From NCBI RefSeq assembly GCF_024124825.1, contig NZ_JAMXSS010000002.1, positions 992,001 to 1,056,000 on the forward strand: a stretch of DNA of 64,000 nt, given 5' to 3'. Positions within the stretch are counted from its first letter, which is position 1; every line of letters starts with the position of its first letter. A model generated the notes under the pieces. That model worked only from the letters and a program-made list of their open reading frames with translations, ran no database searches and was not told the DNA's origin. The position numbers were made by a program, and so were the translations under genes. This DNA comes from Arthrobacter sp. H16F315. Lineage in GTDB: Bacteria > Actinomycetota > Actinomycetes > Actinomycetales > Micrococcaceae. Shown here in pieces: positions 28,013-36,146 of the stretch.

Positions 28013-28483
28013 ATGAACGACAGCCAAACGACGACATCCGCCTTGGTCCGCCTCGCCCAGGACTTTCGCGAGGCACTGCGGCACAGTGTCTACCTGGTTC
28101 GCCGGCTGGACTCCGGCGGTGAGCTTAGTGCCGCCCAGCTCAGCACCCTCAAAATGTTGCTGGAGGGCCCGGCTCCTGCTGAAAACACCGGGGCCAGGGT
28201 TGGCGAAATTGCGCGGAACCTCGGCGTCAAGGTGCCCAGTGCGACCGAACAGATCATCAAGCTCGAACGCGCCGGCCTGGCCCGCCGCGAGCCGGACCCT
28301 GACGACTCCCGGGCAGTCCGGGTGCGGCTCACCCCGGCAGGACGCGCCGCCGTCGACTCCGGGGATCACCGCCGGAACACGGCCATGGCCGGAATCCTCG
28401 CCTCGCTTTCCGACGCCGACCGCGCTGCCCTTGCCGCCGCTTTGCCAGTTATCGGCAAGATTAACGCGATGCTTCAGGACTGA
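28013..28483 (+). CDS. MarR family transcriptional regulator
   Basis: A 156-residue MarR-type winged-helix regulator. The winged helix runs from about residue 40 to 110 (LSAAQLSTLKMLLEG, VGEIARNLGVKVPSATEQIIKLERAGLARREPDPDDSRAVRVRLT), the last part being the classic wing with a DDSR motif. It precedes an MFS exporter by 40 bases in the same direction. Two TTAGG-N3-CCTAA operators overlap its promoter, so it most likely represses itself and the exporter until a toxic ligand binds. Confidence 0.9.
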   Translation: MNDSQTTTSALVRLAQDFREALRHSVYLVRRLDSGGELSAAQLSTLKMLLEGPAPAENTGARVGEIARNLGVKVPSATEQIIKLERAGLARREPDPDDSRAVRVRLTPAGRAAVDSGDHRRNTAMAGILASLSDADRAALAAALPVIGKINAMLQD

Positions 28484-28523
28484 CTTTCAACCCGATTTCC
28501 CGACATTTTTTAGGAGCAACCCC

Positions 28524-29750
28524 ATGCACGGCCAGCCCGCTGACACCCTGCCGGTAGCGGAAGATACCCTCAAAGCCGAAAAGGCCTCATTACTCAAACA
28601 GCCCAAGGCGGTATGGGCGACAGCCCTTGCCGCCGTGTTCGCCTTTATGGGTATCGGCCTGGTGGATCCCATCCTGCCGGCGATCGCCAAAAACCTCGAT
28701 GCCTCGCAAAGCGAAGTCTCCCTGCTTTTCACCAGCTACTTCCTTGTCACGGCCGTCGCGATGCTGATTACCGGCTTCGTCTCGTCCCGCATCGGCGGGA
28801 AGCGCACACTGCTGATTGGGCTCGCCGTGATCGTTGTTTTCGCCTCGTTGTCCGGTACTTCGGAAAGCGTCGGGGAGCTCATTGGCTTCCGGGCCGGCTG
28901 GGGACTGGGCAATGCCTTGTTCGTAGCCACGGCCCTGGCGGTTATTGTTGGGGTCGCCAGCGGCGGCGCCGGTACGGCGATTATCCTCTACGAAGCGGCC
29001 CTGGGCCTGGGTATTTCGCTCGGCCCGCTGCTCGGGGCACTTCTTGGCGGCTGGCAGTGGCGGGCGCCGTTCTTTGGTACGGCCGTGCTGATGGCCGCCG
29101 CGTTCATCGCCCTGCTGGCCTTGTTGCCCAAGACCGCGCTGCCGGCGCGGAAAGTCAGGCTTCGGGATCCGCTGCTGGCTCTTGGCCACAAGGGCCTGCG
29201 GACGACGGCGGCGAGCGGCTTGTTCTACAACTACGGCTTTTTCACCGTCCTTGCTTTCACGCCGTTTATCCTCGGGATGGACGCTTATGGGATCGGCGGG
29301 GTTTTCTTCGGTTGGGGCGTCGCCGTCGCTGTTTTCTCGGTTTTCGCGGCTCCCGTGCTGCAGAACCGCTTCGGGGCCGTCCGGGTCCTCACCGGCACGC
29401 TCGCCTTGTTGCTGCTGGACTTGGTGGGTTTGGGGCTGGCCGCCGGCCACTCGGTGCCCGCCGTCGTGGTACTTGTGGTGATCTCCGGCGCACTGCTGGG
29501 CATCAACAACACCATCTACACCGAACTGGCGATGGGGGTATCGGATTCGCCCCGGCCGGTCGCGTCCGCGGGCTACAACTTCGTCCGTTGGATGGGCGGC
29601 GCCCTGGCGCCGTTCGCGGCTGCCCAGCTCGGCGAGAACTTCGGGCCTCAGGTGCCGTTCTTCGCTGCTGCAGTGGCCATGGCAGCGGCGATTGCCGTAG
29701 TCCTTGGCGGCCGCAACTATTTGACGGCGCACGAACCGCACGCCATTTAA
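28524..29750 (+). CDS. MFS exporter, DHA1-type drug efflux
   Basis: A 408-residue transporter with 12 predicted membrane helices. The N-terminal motif NLDASQSEVSLLFTSYFLVTAVAMLITGFVSSRIGGKR carries the MFS loop 2-3 signature (G-x3-R-x-G-x-K/R). The ATG has TAGGAG 7 bases before it. The upstream MarR gene and its operators suggest inducible efflux of small toxic compounds. The substrate is unknown. A bidirectional terminator separates it from the sugar transporter that converges from the other side. Confidence 0.88.
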   Translation: MHGQPADTLPVAEDTLKAEKASLLKQPKAVWATALAAVFAFMGIGLVDPILPAIAKNLDASQSEVSLLFTSYFLVTAVAMLITGFVSSRIGGKRTLLIGLAVIVVFASLSGTSESVGELIGFRAGWGLGNALFVATALAVIVGVASGGAGTAIILYEAALGLGISLGPLLGALLGGWQWRAPFFGTAVLMAAAFIALLALLPKTALPARKVRLRDPLLALGHKGLRTTAASGLFYNYGFFTVLAFTPFILGMDAYGIGGVFFGWGVAVAVFSVFAAPVLQNRFGAVRVLTGTLALLLLDLVGLGLAAGHSVPAVVVLVVISGALLGINNTIYTELAMGVSDSPRPVASAGYNFVRWMGGALAPFAAAQLGENFGPQVPFFAAAVAMAAAIAVVLGGRNYLTAHEPHAI

Positions 29751-29780
29751 CCGCCCACCCGGCCTTCCGCCGGGAGACAG

Positions 29781-29815
29781 AAGACGCCCATGTTCCCCAG
29801 GAACATGGGCGTCTT
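29781..29815. terminator. Bidirectional terminator between two MFS genes
   Basis: AAGACGCCCATGTTC / GAACATGGGCGTCTT, a perfect 15-bp stem with the loop CCCAG, lies between the converging stops at 29750 and 29860. The A and T tracts at its ends favour action in both directions. Confidence 0.85.
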
Positions 29816-29859
29816 GCTGCCGTCCGGGGCAGATCTGCCCGGCCCGCGCGATCTGCGGC

Positions 29860-31311
29860 TCAGGCCTTTCCGGCCGCCTTCGCCGAGCCCTTCGGAACAA
29901 AAAGGGTCTCGGCGTGCTCCAAGGACATGCCGTTGGTCTCCGGGACCTTGAACTTCACGAAGAAGAACGACGCCGCGGCGAAGATCGCGTACATGGCGTA
30001 GGTCAGGGGCAGCGAGGCTGCCGCCATGACCGGAAAGCTCAGGGTGATGGCAAAGTTGGCTATCCACTGGGCGGCCGCGGCGAGGCCCAGGGCGCGGGCG
30101 CGGATCCGGGACGGGAAGATTTCCCCCAGCAGTACCCAGACCAGCGGGCCCCAGGAGGCACCGAAGCTGATCACAAAAACGTTGGCGGCAACCAGGGCGG
30201 CGGGCCCCCAGGCGCCCGGCAGCGAAATGGCGTCTCCGGTTCCGGTGGCGGAACCGAAGGCCAGGGCCATGGTGCCCAGCGAGGCCGCCATCCCGATGGA
30301 ACCCGCAAGCATAATGGGCCGCCGGCCGATCCGGTCCACCAGGGCGATCGCCACGAGCGTCACCAGGATGTTCGTGACCGCGGTGGCCACGGAGATGGTC
30401 AGGGAGTCCTTTTCCTGGAAACCAACGGCCTTCCACAGGGTCGTGGAGTAGTAGAAGATGACGTTGATGCCGACGAATTGCTGCAGTACGGACAGAATGA
30501 TGCCAATCCACACCACGGGCTGCAGCCCGAAGGCCTTGCCGCGCAGGGAGCCCTTCTGGCCCGCGATCTGGTCCTCCTCGACGGATTTTTTGATGTCCCG
30601 CAACTGGCGGTCAGTGTCTTCGCTCGGGGCGATGGAGCGGAAGATCCTGAGGGCTTCTTCGTCCTTCCCCTGAACCACCAGGAACCGCGGCGACTCGGGC
30701 AGGGTGAAGGCGATCCAGCCGTAGACGACGGCGGGCACGGCGGCCGCGAGGAACATCCAGCGCCAGGCCTCGATGCCGAACCAGAGGATTTCAGCGGCGC
30801 CGCCGGCAAAGTTCGCGAACAGTGCGTCTGAGAGCAAAGCAGCGAAAATACCCGTGGTGATGGCGAGTTGCTGCAGTGAAGCCAGCCTGCCGCGGACGTG
30901 GCGCGGGGAGATTTCGGAAATGTACGCCGGGGCGATCACCGAAGCCAGGCCGATGCCCAGGCCGCCGACCAGCCGCCAGAAGATGAGGTCCCACACGCTG
31001 AAGGCGAAACCGGTCCCGATCGCGCTGACCAGGAATAGCAGCGCACCGAGCTTCATGGCGGGGATGCGCCCGTAGCGGTCGGCGATCTTGCCGGCCAGGT
31101 AAGCACCGGCGGCACAGCCCAGAAGCGCCACGGCCACCGCGAAGCCGGTCACGGCCTCGCTGAGGGCAAACTCGTTCTTGATGGCGTCGACGGCGCCGTT
31201 GACCACGGAGGAATCGAAACCGAAGAGGAATCCGCCCACGGCCCCCGCGACTGCCAGCCAAATAACCCGCTGGGGGATCTTGGCTGGGGTCTGTTCTGCG
31301 CTGCTTGTCAT
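29860..31311 (-). CDS. Sugar porter family MFS transporter
   Basis: A 483-residue sugar:H+ symporter of the SP subfamily. Diagnostic pieces are GGFLFGFDSSVVNGAVDAI in helix 1, the loop 2-3 motif GKIADRYGRIPAM, RLVGGLGIGLASVIAPAYISEISPRHVRGRL, the PESPRFLV motif before the central loop, QQFVGINVIFYYSTTLW in helix 7 and DRIGRRP in loop 8-9. The likely substrate is a hexose, pentose or inositol; the sequence does not decide. The reading frame opens further upstream, but the ATG at 31311 with GGGAG before it matches the family start. Confidence 0.9.
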   Translation of the reverse strand: MTSSAEQTPAKIPQRVIWLAVAGAVGGFLFGFDSSVVNGAVDAIKNEFALSEAVTGFAVAVALLGCAAGAYLAGKIADRYGRIPAMKLGALLFLVSAIGTGFAFSVWDLIFWRLVGGLGIGLASVIAPAYISEISPRHVRGRLASLQQLAITTGIFAALLSDALFANFAGGAAEILWFGIEAWRWMFLAAAVPAVVYGWIAFTLPESPRFLVVQGKDEEALRIFRSIAPSEDTDRQLRDIKKSVEEDQIAGQKGSLRGKAFGLQPVVWIGIILSVLQQFVGINVIFYYSTTLWKAVGFQEKDSLTISVATAVTNILVTLVAIALVDRIGRRPIMLAGSIGMAASLGTMALAFGSATGTGDAISLPGAWGPAALVAANVFVISFGASWGPLVWVLLGEIFPSRIRARALGLAAAAQWIANFAITLSFPVMAAASLPLTYAMYAIFAAASFFFVKFKVPETNGMSLEHAETLFVPKGSAKAAGKA

Positions 31312-31459
31312 CCTGGCTCCCTCGGCTTTTTTTACGTTCCACGGACTGCGCCGCAACTTCCCAGTCTTACACCGGACGCAGTGGAGCGCCTGTCACAAGG
31401 CCAGAAAGTGAGAGCAAACTTACACTCCGGCGGACAGGCGCCCCACGGTGCTGCGGACC

Positions 31460-33115
31460 CTAGTGGGCGGCGGCTGAACTTTCCCGGGCGATCGCCTTAG
31501 GGTCCGTCAGTTTTTTGTTCGGCAGGGCGAAGGTGATCAGGAAGGCGATGCCTGTCAGCACGGCAGCCGTGAGCATCACGGCGTCGATTGACTGTGCGAA
31601 GCCCTCGGTGATCGGGCGTGTCAGCGTGGAATTCGCGGTGTGCAGCCAGCTGGTGTCGTTCAGCGAGTCGTTGCTGGCCCCGCCCTTGAAGAACTCATAC
31701 AGCTTGGCGTTGGCGGGGTCTGCGGCGATGGCCGGATCCTTGAGCACTTTGAGGTAGTCCGCGTTCTGCGCGGCATCCTTCATGCCGGTGGCGATCTTGT
31801 CTGCTGCGAGGCTGAACAGCATGGAGATGAATACGGCGGTTCCGACGGCGCCGCCCATCGAGCGGAAGAACGCGGCTGCGGAGGTGCCCACGCCCATGTC
31901 CTTCGACGGCACAGAGACCTGCATGGCCAGCGTCAGCGGCTGCATGCAGAAGCCCAGGCCCAGGCCGAAGAACACGGCGATGGCACCCGGGACCCACAGC
32001 GGAGTGTCGACGCCGAGCGAGAGGCCCATAACGACGGCGGCCGCCGTCAGGACGGCGGTGCCCAGGATCGGGAAGACCCGGTAGGTGCCCGACGCCGAGA
32101 TGGTCCGGCCGGCCGTGATGGAACCGGTGAGGATGCCCACCGTGAAGGTGATCATCATTAGGCCGGCTTCGGTGGGGGTAAGGCCCTTGACCAGCTGCAG
32201 GTACATGGGAAGCATTGCGATCGCACCAAACATGCCGATGCCGATGATGAAGTTCAGCAGTGAAGACAGTCCGAACGTGATGTTCTGGAACAGCCGCAGC
32301 GGGATCAGTGCGTAGTCGCCGGCGCGCTTTTCGGCCAGCAGGAACGCGATGATGCCCACAACGCCCAGTCCGTAGCAGAGATAGGAGTTGACTGAGCTCC
32401 AGCCCCAACTGCGGCCCTGTTCGGCCACGAGGAGGAGCGGAACGATCGCCAGCGTAATGGCCGCGGCACCCCAGTAGTCGATCTTCTGCTTCACGTGCTT
32501 GGCCGGCAGGTGCAGGTACATAAAGACCACAGTGAGGGCGGCAAGTCCGATCGGCAGGTTGATCAGGAATACCCAGCGCCAGCCGTCGATGCCGAGGATG
32601 GTCGCCGAGCCGGCGAAGGCGCCGCCGATCACCGGACCCAGGACGGAGGAGACACCGAAGACCGACATAAAGTAGCCCTGGTACTTGGCGCGGTCCTTGA
32701 GTGCCACGATGTCGCCGATGATGGTCAGGGCGAGGGCCAGGAGGCCGCCGGCGCCCATACCCTGAATGCCGCGGGCAATGGCGAGCTCGGTCATGGAGTG
32801 GACCGAGCCGGCGTAGAGCGAGCCGGCGAGGAAGATCAGGATCGCGATGAGGTACAGCGGGCGGCGCCCGAAGATGTCGCTGAGCTTGCCGTAGAGCGGC
32901 GTGCTCACCGTGGAGGTGATGAGGTACGCCGTGGTGGCCCAGGCCTGCAGGGACAATCCGTCGAGGTCGTTGGCGATGGTGTAGATCGAGGTGGACACAA
33001 TCGTCTGGTCGAGCGAGGACAGGAACATGCCGAGCATGAGTCCCACCATGACGGTGATGGTCTGACGATGGGTCAGGACCTCTCCCGCAGCGGGCGCGGA
33101 GGTGGTTTTGGACAT
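31460..33115 (-). CDS. MFS exporter, DHA2 (EmrB/QacA) type with 14 helices
   Basis: A 551-residue drug:H+ antiporter. Motifs seen are LDQTIVSTSIYTIANDL in helix 1, GKLSDIFGRRPLYL in loop 2-3, and ARGIQGMGAGGLLALALTIIGDI. The length and about 14 hydrophobic segments fit the DHA2 family. It starts at an ATG with TTGGAG upstream. A 21-bp inverted repeat lies 34 bases before the gene, over its probable transcription start, so it is under repressor control; no regulator gene is adjacent. The substrate is unknown. Confidence 0.9.
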   Translation of the reverse strand: MSKTTSAPAAGEVLTHRQTITVMVGLMLGMFLSSLDQTIVSTSIYTIANDLDGLSLQAWATTAYLITSTVSTPLYGKLSDIFGRRPLYLIAILIFLAGSLYAGSVHSMTELAIARGIQGMGAGGLLALALTIIGDIVALKDRAKYQGYFMSVFGVSSVLGPVIGGAFAGSATILGIDGWRWVFLINLPIGLAALTVVFMYLHLPAKHVKQKIDYWGAAAITLAIVPLLLVAEQGRSWGWSSVNSYLCYGLGVVGIIAFLLAEKRAGDYALIPLRLFQNITFGLSSLLNFIIGIGMFGAIAMLPMYLQLVKGLTPTEAGLMMITFTVGILTGSITAGRTISASGTYRVFPILGTAVLTAAAVVMGLSLGVDTPLWVPGAIAVFFGLGLGFCMQPLTLAMQVSVPSKDMGVGTSAAAFFRSMGGAVGTAVFISMLFSLAADKIATGMKDAAQNADYLKVLKDPAIAADPANAKLYEFFKGGASNDSLNDTSWLHTANSTLTRPITEGFAQSIDAVMLTAAVLTGIAFLITFALPNKKLTDPKAIARESSAAAH

Positions 33116-33148
33116 GACTGCTCCAAGGGAAAGAGTGGGAAAAAGCCG

Positions 33149-33174
33149 ATAGTTGCTTTCAGTAACTATGTTAC
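33149..33174 (-). promoter_or_regulatory. Operator of the EmrB-type exporter gene
   Basis: ATAGTTGCT-TTC-AGTAACTAT (33149-33169) is a 21-bp inverted repeat with one mismatch, and GTAAC-TAT-GTTAC (33162-33174) is a second, perfect one that overlaps it. On the minus strand TAACAT (33173-33168) can serve as the -10, so a bound repressor would cover the start of transcription. The 9+3+9 layout matches the MarR operator at 27978. Confidence 0.65.
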
Positions 33175-33217
33175 CGGCTGATTTGTTCCCGCCTCCAACT
33201 GCCGGCGAACAAAGTCG

Positions 33218-33694
33218 TCAGCGTTCCACCAGTATTCCGTCGGGATCGCACCAGATCATTGCGCCCGGCCGGAGAACAACGCCGTCGATCTCCAACTCCA
33301 CGCCGCTCTCACCGGCGCCCGCCTTCGCGCTTTTACGCGGGTTGCTGCCGAGCGCCTTGACTCCCAGCGGCAGCCCGGCGATGGCCGTCCGGTCGCGGAT
33401 CGCGCCGTAAACAACAACGCCGGCCCAGCCGTTCGCGACGGCGCTGGCCGCGATCAGGTCGCCCATCAGGGCGGTGCGGAGCGAGCCGCCGCCGTCCACC
33501 ACCAGGACGGCGCCACCGCCGGGTGTGGCGAGGGTGGACTTGACCAGGGCATTGTCCTCGAAGCAGCGGATGGTCCGGATTGGTCCGCCGAAGTGCGATC
33601 GTCCGCCCAGCGACTGGAACTGCAGGGCAACCGAGTCGAGTTCCTCGCCCCGTTCGTCGTAAAGGTCGGCGGTATTCACTGCAGATGCGGCCAT
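33218..33694 (-). CDS. RraA family protein (RNase E inhibitor-like / HMG aldolase-like)
   Basis: A 158-residue protein with the RraA fold. The signature is seen as GGGSLRTALMGDLIAASAVANGWAGVVVYGAIRDRTAIAGLPLGVKALGSNPRKS. The G-x2-R-x2-D/R-D residues of divalent-metal aldolases (GAIRD) are present. In proteobacteria RraA inhibits RNase E; many actinobacterial members may instead be 4-hydroxy-4-methyl-2-oxoglutarate or oxaloacetate lyases. The gene stands alone with an AGGAG ribosome-binding site. Which of the two activities applies is not decided by sequence. Confidence 0.87.
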   Translation of the reverse strand: MAASAVNTADLYDERGEELDSVALQFQSLGGRSHFGGPIRTIRCFEDNALVKSTLATPGGGAVLVVDGGGSLRTALMGDLIAASAVANGWAGVVVYGAIRDRTAIAGLPLGVKALGSNPRKSAKAGAGESGVELEIDGVVLRPGAMIWCDPDGILVER

Positions 33695-33800
33695 CGGTTC
33701 TCCTGGGCTGGAAATAGGGGGCGGATCGTCATCCCCACGATAGTCTGGCTGCGCATCGATCTTCAGTGTGCATCATCCGTTTCCGGGGGAACCGAATTAC

Positions 33801-35114
33801 ATGAGCCTGTCCGATCTACCCGGAGCAGCTCCGGACCCAGCCCATGGCCCCGCCGCGGGACAATTGAGGGCCGGAGCGCTCGTCGAGCCTGAACGGGCGG
33901 TACGCCCCGTCTGGATCGCCGGGGTGGTGCTCGTCAACCTCGGCATCAACGCGGCATTTTTCGCCCCGCTCCAAGTACTTCTCGGCCAGCAGGCGGCAAC
34001 CTTCAGCGAAGCCGACAAGGAGGCCATCCTCGCCCTCGTCACCGGGGCCGGTGCAGCAGTCTCGCTGGTCGCCAATCCCTTGTTCGGCGCGTTCAGCGAC
34101 CGCACCTCCGCACGCATGGGCCGCCGGGTGCCCTGGGTCCTCTTCGGGGCCATCCTCGGCGCCGTGGCCTTGATCGCGCTCGCCGGGGCGCCGAACGTTG
34201 CCAGTATGACGCTGATCTGGTGCCTTGTGCAGGCCGGCTGCAACGGGGCGTATGCCGCCATTACCGCCGCCATCCCCGACCGCGTGCCGGTGGCCCAGCG
34301 AGGCACGGTCGGGGGCCTTGCCGCGATGGGGCAGACGGTCGGCATCCTGGCCGGCGCGGTGATAGCTGCCGCGGTGACCGGCAACTTCGCCGTGGGGTAT
34401 CTGGTCTGCGCCGTGGCCCTGCTCGCCGGCGTTGTGCTGTATTTCTTCAGGAGCGACGACGTCCCGCTCCCGGCCGAGGTCCGGCCGCCGTTCCGTTTGG
34501 CCGACTTCGCCACGGGCTTCTGGATTTCGCCGGTGCTCTACCCGGACTTCGGCTGGGCCTGGCTGACCAGGCTCCTGGTGAACATCGGAAACCACATGAT
34601 CACCCTGTACCTGCTCTTTTTCCTCACGGACGCAGTCCAGCTTGAGCAGACGCAGGGCATCCCGCCGGAAGTCGGTGTGCTGGTCCTGACCGGCCTGTAT
34701 GCGGTAATGGTGATCATTAGCAGTGTGGTTGGCGGCAGAATCAGTGACCGGATGGGGAAGCGGAAGCCGCTCGTGATCATTTCATCACTCATCATCGCGG
34801 CGGCCGCGCTGATTCTGGCGTTTGCCCCCAGCTGGACCGGGGCCCTACTGGGCGCCTCCGTGCTGGGCCTCGGCTTCGGTTGCTACCTTGCGGTCGACTT
34901 CGCCCTGATCACGCAGGTGCTGCCGGCGGCACGGAGCCGCGGCAGGGACCTGGGTGTCCTCAATATCGCCAATTCCCTGCCCCAGGTGCTTGCGCCGCTC
35001 ATCGCCTTCCCGTTCGTGACGCTGTGGGGAGGCTACGTTTCGCTGTTTGTGGCGGCAGCAGTCATCGGCCTGCTGGGGGCCGTCTTTGTGGTCAAGATCA
35101 AGGGCGTCGACTAG
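33801..35114 (+). CDS. MFS transporter with 12 membrane helices
   Basis: A 437-residue transporter. The hydrophilic N-terminus (about 35 residues) precedes helix 1 (WIAGVVLVNLGINAAFFAPLQVLLGQQ). The loop 2-3 motif is NPLFGAFSDRTSARMGRRVPW and the loop 8-9 motif is GGRISDRMGKRKPLV. The double 'SDRTSxRMGRRxPW' type is shared with glycoside-pentoside-hexuronide-like and related actinobacterial MFS proteins, so a sugar or glycoside is possible. The ATG at 33801 follows GGGGGA by about 10 bases. A TetR gene follows 107 bases downstream and may regulate it. Confidence 0.82.
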   Translation: MSLSDLPGAAPDPAHGPAAGQLRAGALVEPERAVRPVWIAGVVLVNLGINAAFFAPLQVLLGQQAATFSEADKEAILALVTGAGAAVSLVANPLFGAFSDRTSARMGRRVPWVLFGAILGAVALIALAGAPNVASMTLIWCLVQAGCNGAYAAITAAIPDRVPVAQRGTVGGLAAMGQTVGILAGAVIAAAVTGNFAVGYLVCAVALLAGVVLYFFRSDDVPLPAEVRPPFRLADFATGFWISPVLYPDFGWAWLTRLLVNIGNHMITLYLLFFLTDAVQLEQTQGIPPEVGVLVLTGLYAVMVIISSVVGGRISDRMGKRKPLVIISSLIIAAAALILAFAPSWTGALLGASVLGLGFGCYLAVDFALITQVLPAARSRGRDLGVLNIANSLPQVLAPLIAFPFVTLWGGYVSLFVAAAVIGLLGAVFVVKIKGVD

Positions 35115-35221
35115 CCCGGGTTGGGCCCGGGGGCGTCACGTATAGTGAACGGGAATTGCCGCGGCAGTGCTGTGGGGGATCCCTCCAGGCTGCCGAGAAA
35201 ACTGACCACGGAACGCTGCTG

Positions 35222-35845
35222 ATGCCTGAATTCCCCGTACAACTTCCACCGATGGCCCCTCCCCCCACCCTGTCCAGGCAGCGGATTCGCTACACCCGGA
35301 TCCTCGAGGTAGCCACCGGGTTCGCACGCAAGGGACTGGACTCCGTGGTCCTCTCCGAAGTCGCCGCCCGAGCCGACGTTCCGCTGGGCACCCTGTACCG
35401 GTATTTTCCCTCCGCCGCGCAACTGGTGCTCGCGCTTTACCGCAAGCAGCTCACGGAACTGCACGCCCCGGCGAGGACATCCGCGGCACGCTGCGCCAAG
35501 CATCCCGCAGCCTCGGCCCAGGCTGAGGTTCCGGCACTGGCGCTGGCCGGCGTCGTGATGGAGATCTTGCACATGCGCCTGATGCAGCCTGCCGTGGAGC
35601 AGTGCCTGAACAAGGCGGTGTACACCAAGGACACGGACACCACCAAGCTGCTCCGCGAAATTGACGACGCGGCGCAGAAGGCGGTCACGGCCGTCAGCGG
35701 CGACGCCGCCAGCGCCCGGGTGCTGCTGCTCGCCGTCACGGGGCTGGTCCAGTCCGTGCGCTGCCGGCGACTGTCCCTCTACGAAGCCGAGGAAGACCTC
35801 AAAAAGGCCTGTTTGCTGCTGGCTCGCAGCCGTCCGGCGGCGTAA
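35222..35845 (+). CDS. TetR family transcriptional regulator
   Basis: A 207-residue regulator. The HTH reads TRILEVATGFARKGLDSVVLSEVAARADVPLGTLYRYFPSAAQLVLALY (about residues 22-70). The C-terminal domain resembles KstR-type TetR_C families in actinobacteria. A promoter-like TATAGT (35141-35146) lies between the MFS gene and this one. An in-frame TTG at 35156 is an alternative, longer start. It probably regulates the upstream MFS transporter or lies in its own transcription unit. Confidence 0.85.
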   Translation: MPEFPVQLPPMAPPPTLSRQRIRYTRILEVATGFARKGLDSVVLSEVAARADVPLGTLYRYFPSAAQLVLALYRKQLTELHAPARTSAARCAKHPAASAQAEVPALALAGVVMEILHMRLMQPAVEQCLNKAVYTKDTDTTKLLREIDDAAQKAVTAVSGDAASARVLLLAVTGLVQSVRCRRLSLYEAEEDLKKACLLLARSRPAA

Positions 35846-35893
35846 CTGGTCTAGTCCAGGTGGGCCTTCTTCTGCAAAATAGCTGCGATTTCC

Positions 35894-35909
35894 TGTGACT
35901 GGGATCACT
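35894..35909. promoter_or_regulatory. CRP/GlxR-like site in the 301-base gap before malic enzyme
   Basis: TGTGA-CTGGGA-TCACT is one base short of the TGTGA-N6-TCACA consensus of cAMP receptor proteins. It lies 238 bases before the malic enzyme start. The rest of the gap (35846-36146) holds only a weak 38-codon ORF (35914-36030) with no ribosome-binding site and the AGGAG used by the malic enzyme. The gap is otherwise featureless. Confidence 0.5.
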
Positions 35910-36146
35910 AAGTATGGAGGATAAACGTTTCACCTGGCCCGGTGTCCGTCCTGCGGCGCGTTATGCCGGAGCCGTGTTGTTTACCATTACAGAACCGGAG
36001 CGGCCCCGCCGCCTGCACGACCGGAGCTAAGCCGCAGATCCGCCAACCTCGGGTCGGAGCCGATGTTCCCCCAGATCATCTTGAGCATCCCTGTGCTTAA
36101 GCTTCCATAAGCCGTGCGCCCACGGTGAGCCTTAGGAGACAACGAC

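Noticed and set aside
28590..29900. A 436-codon minus-strand frame opposite the MFS exporter
   Set aside because: Lies across an obvious MFS gene and a terminator; translation has no recognisable domain.
35914..36030. A 38-codon ORF before malic enzyme
   Set aside because: It has no ribosome-binding site and no leaderless promoter in the right place, so it is only mentioned with the CRP-like site.
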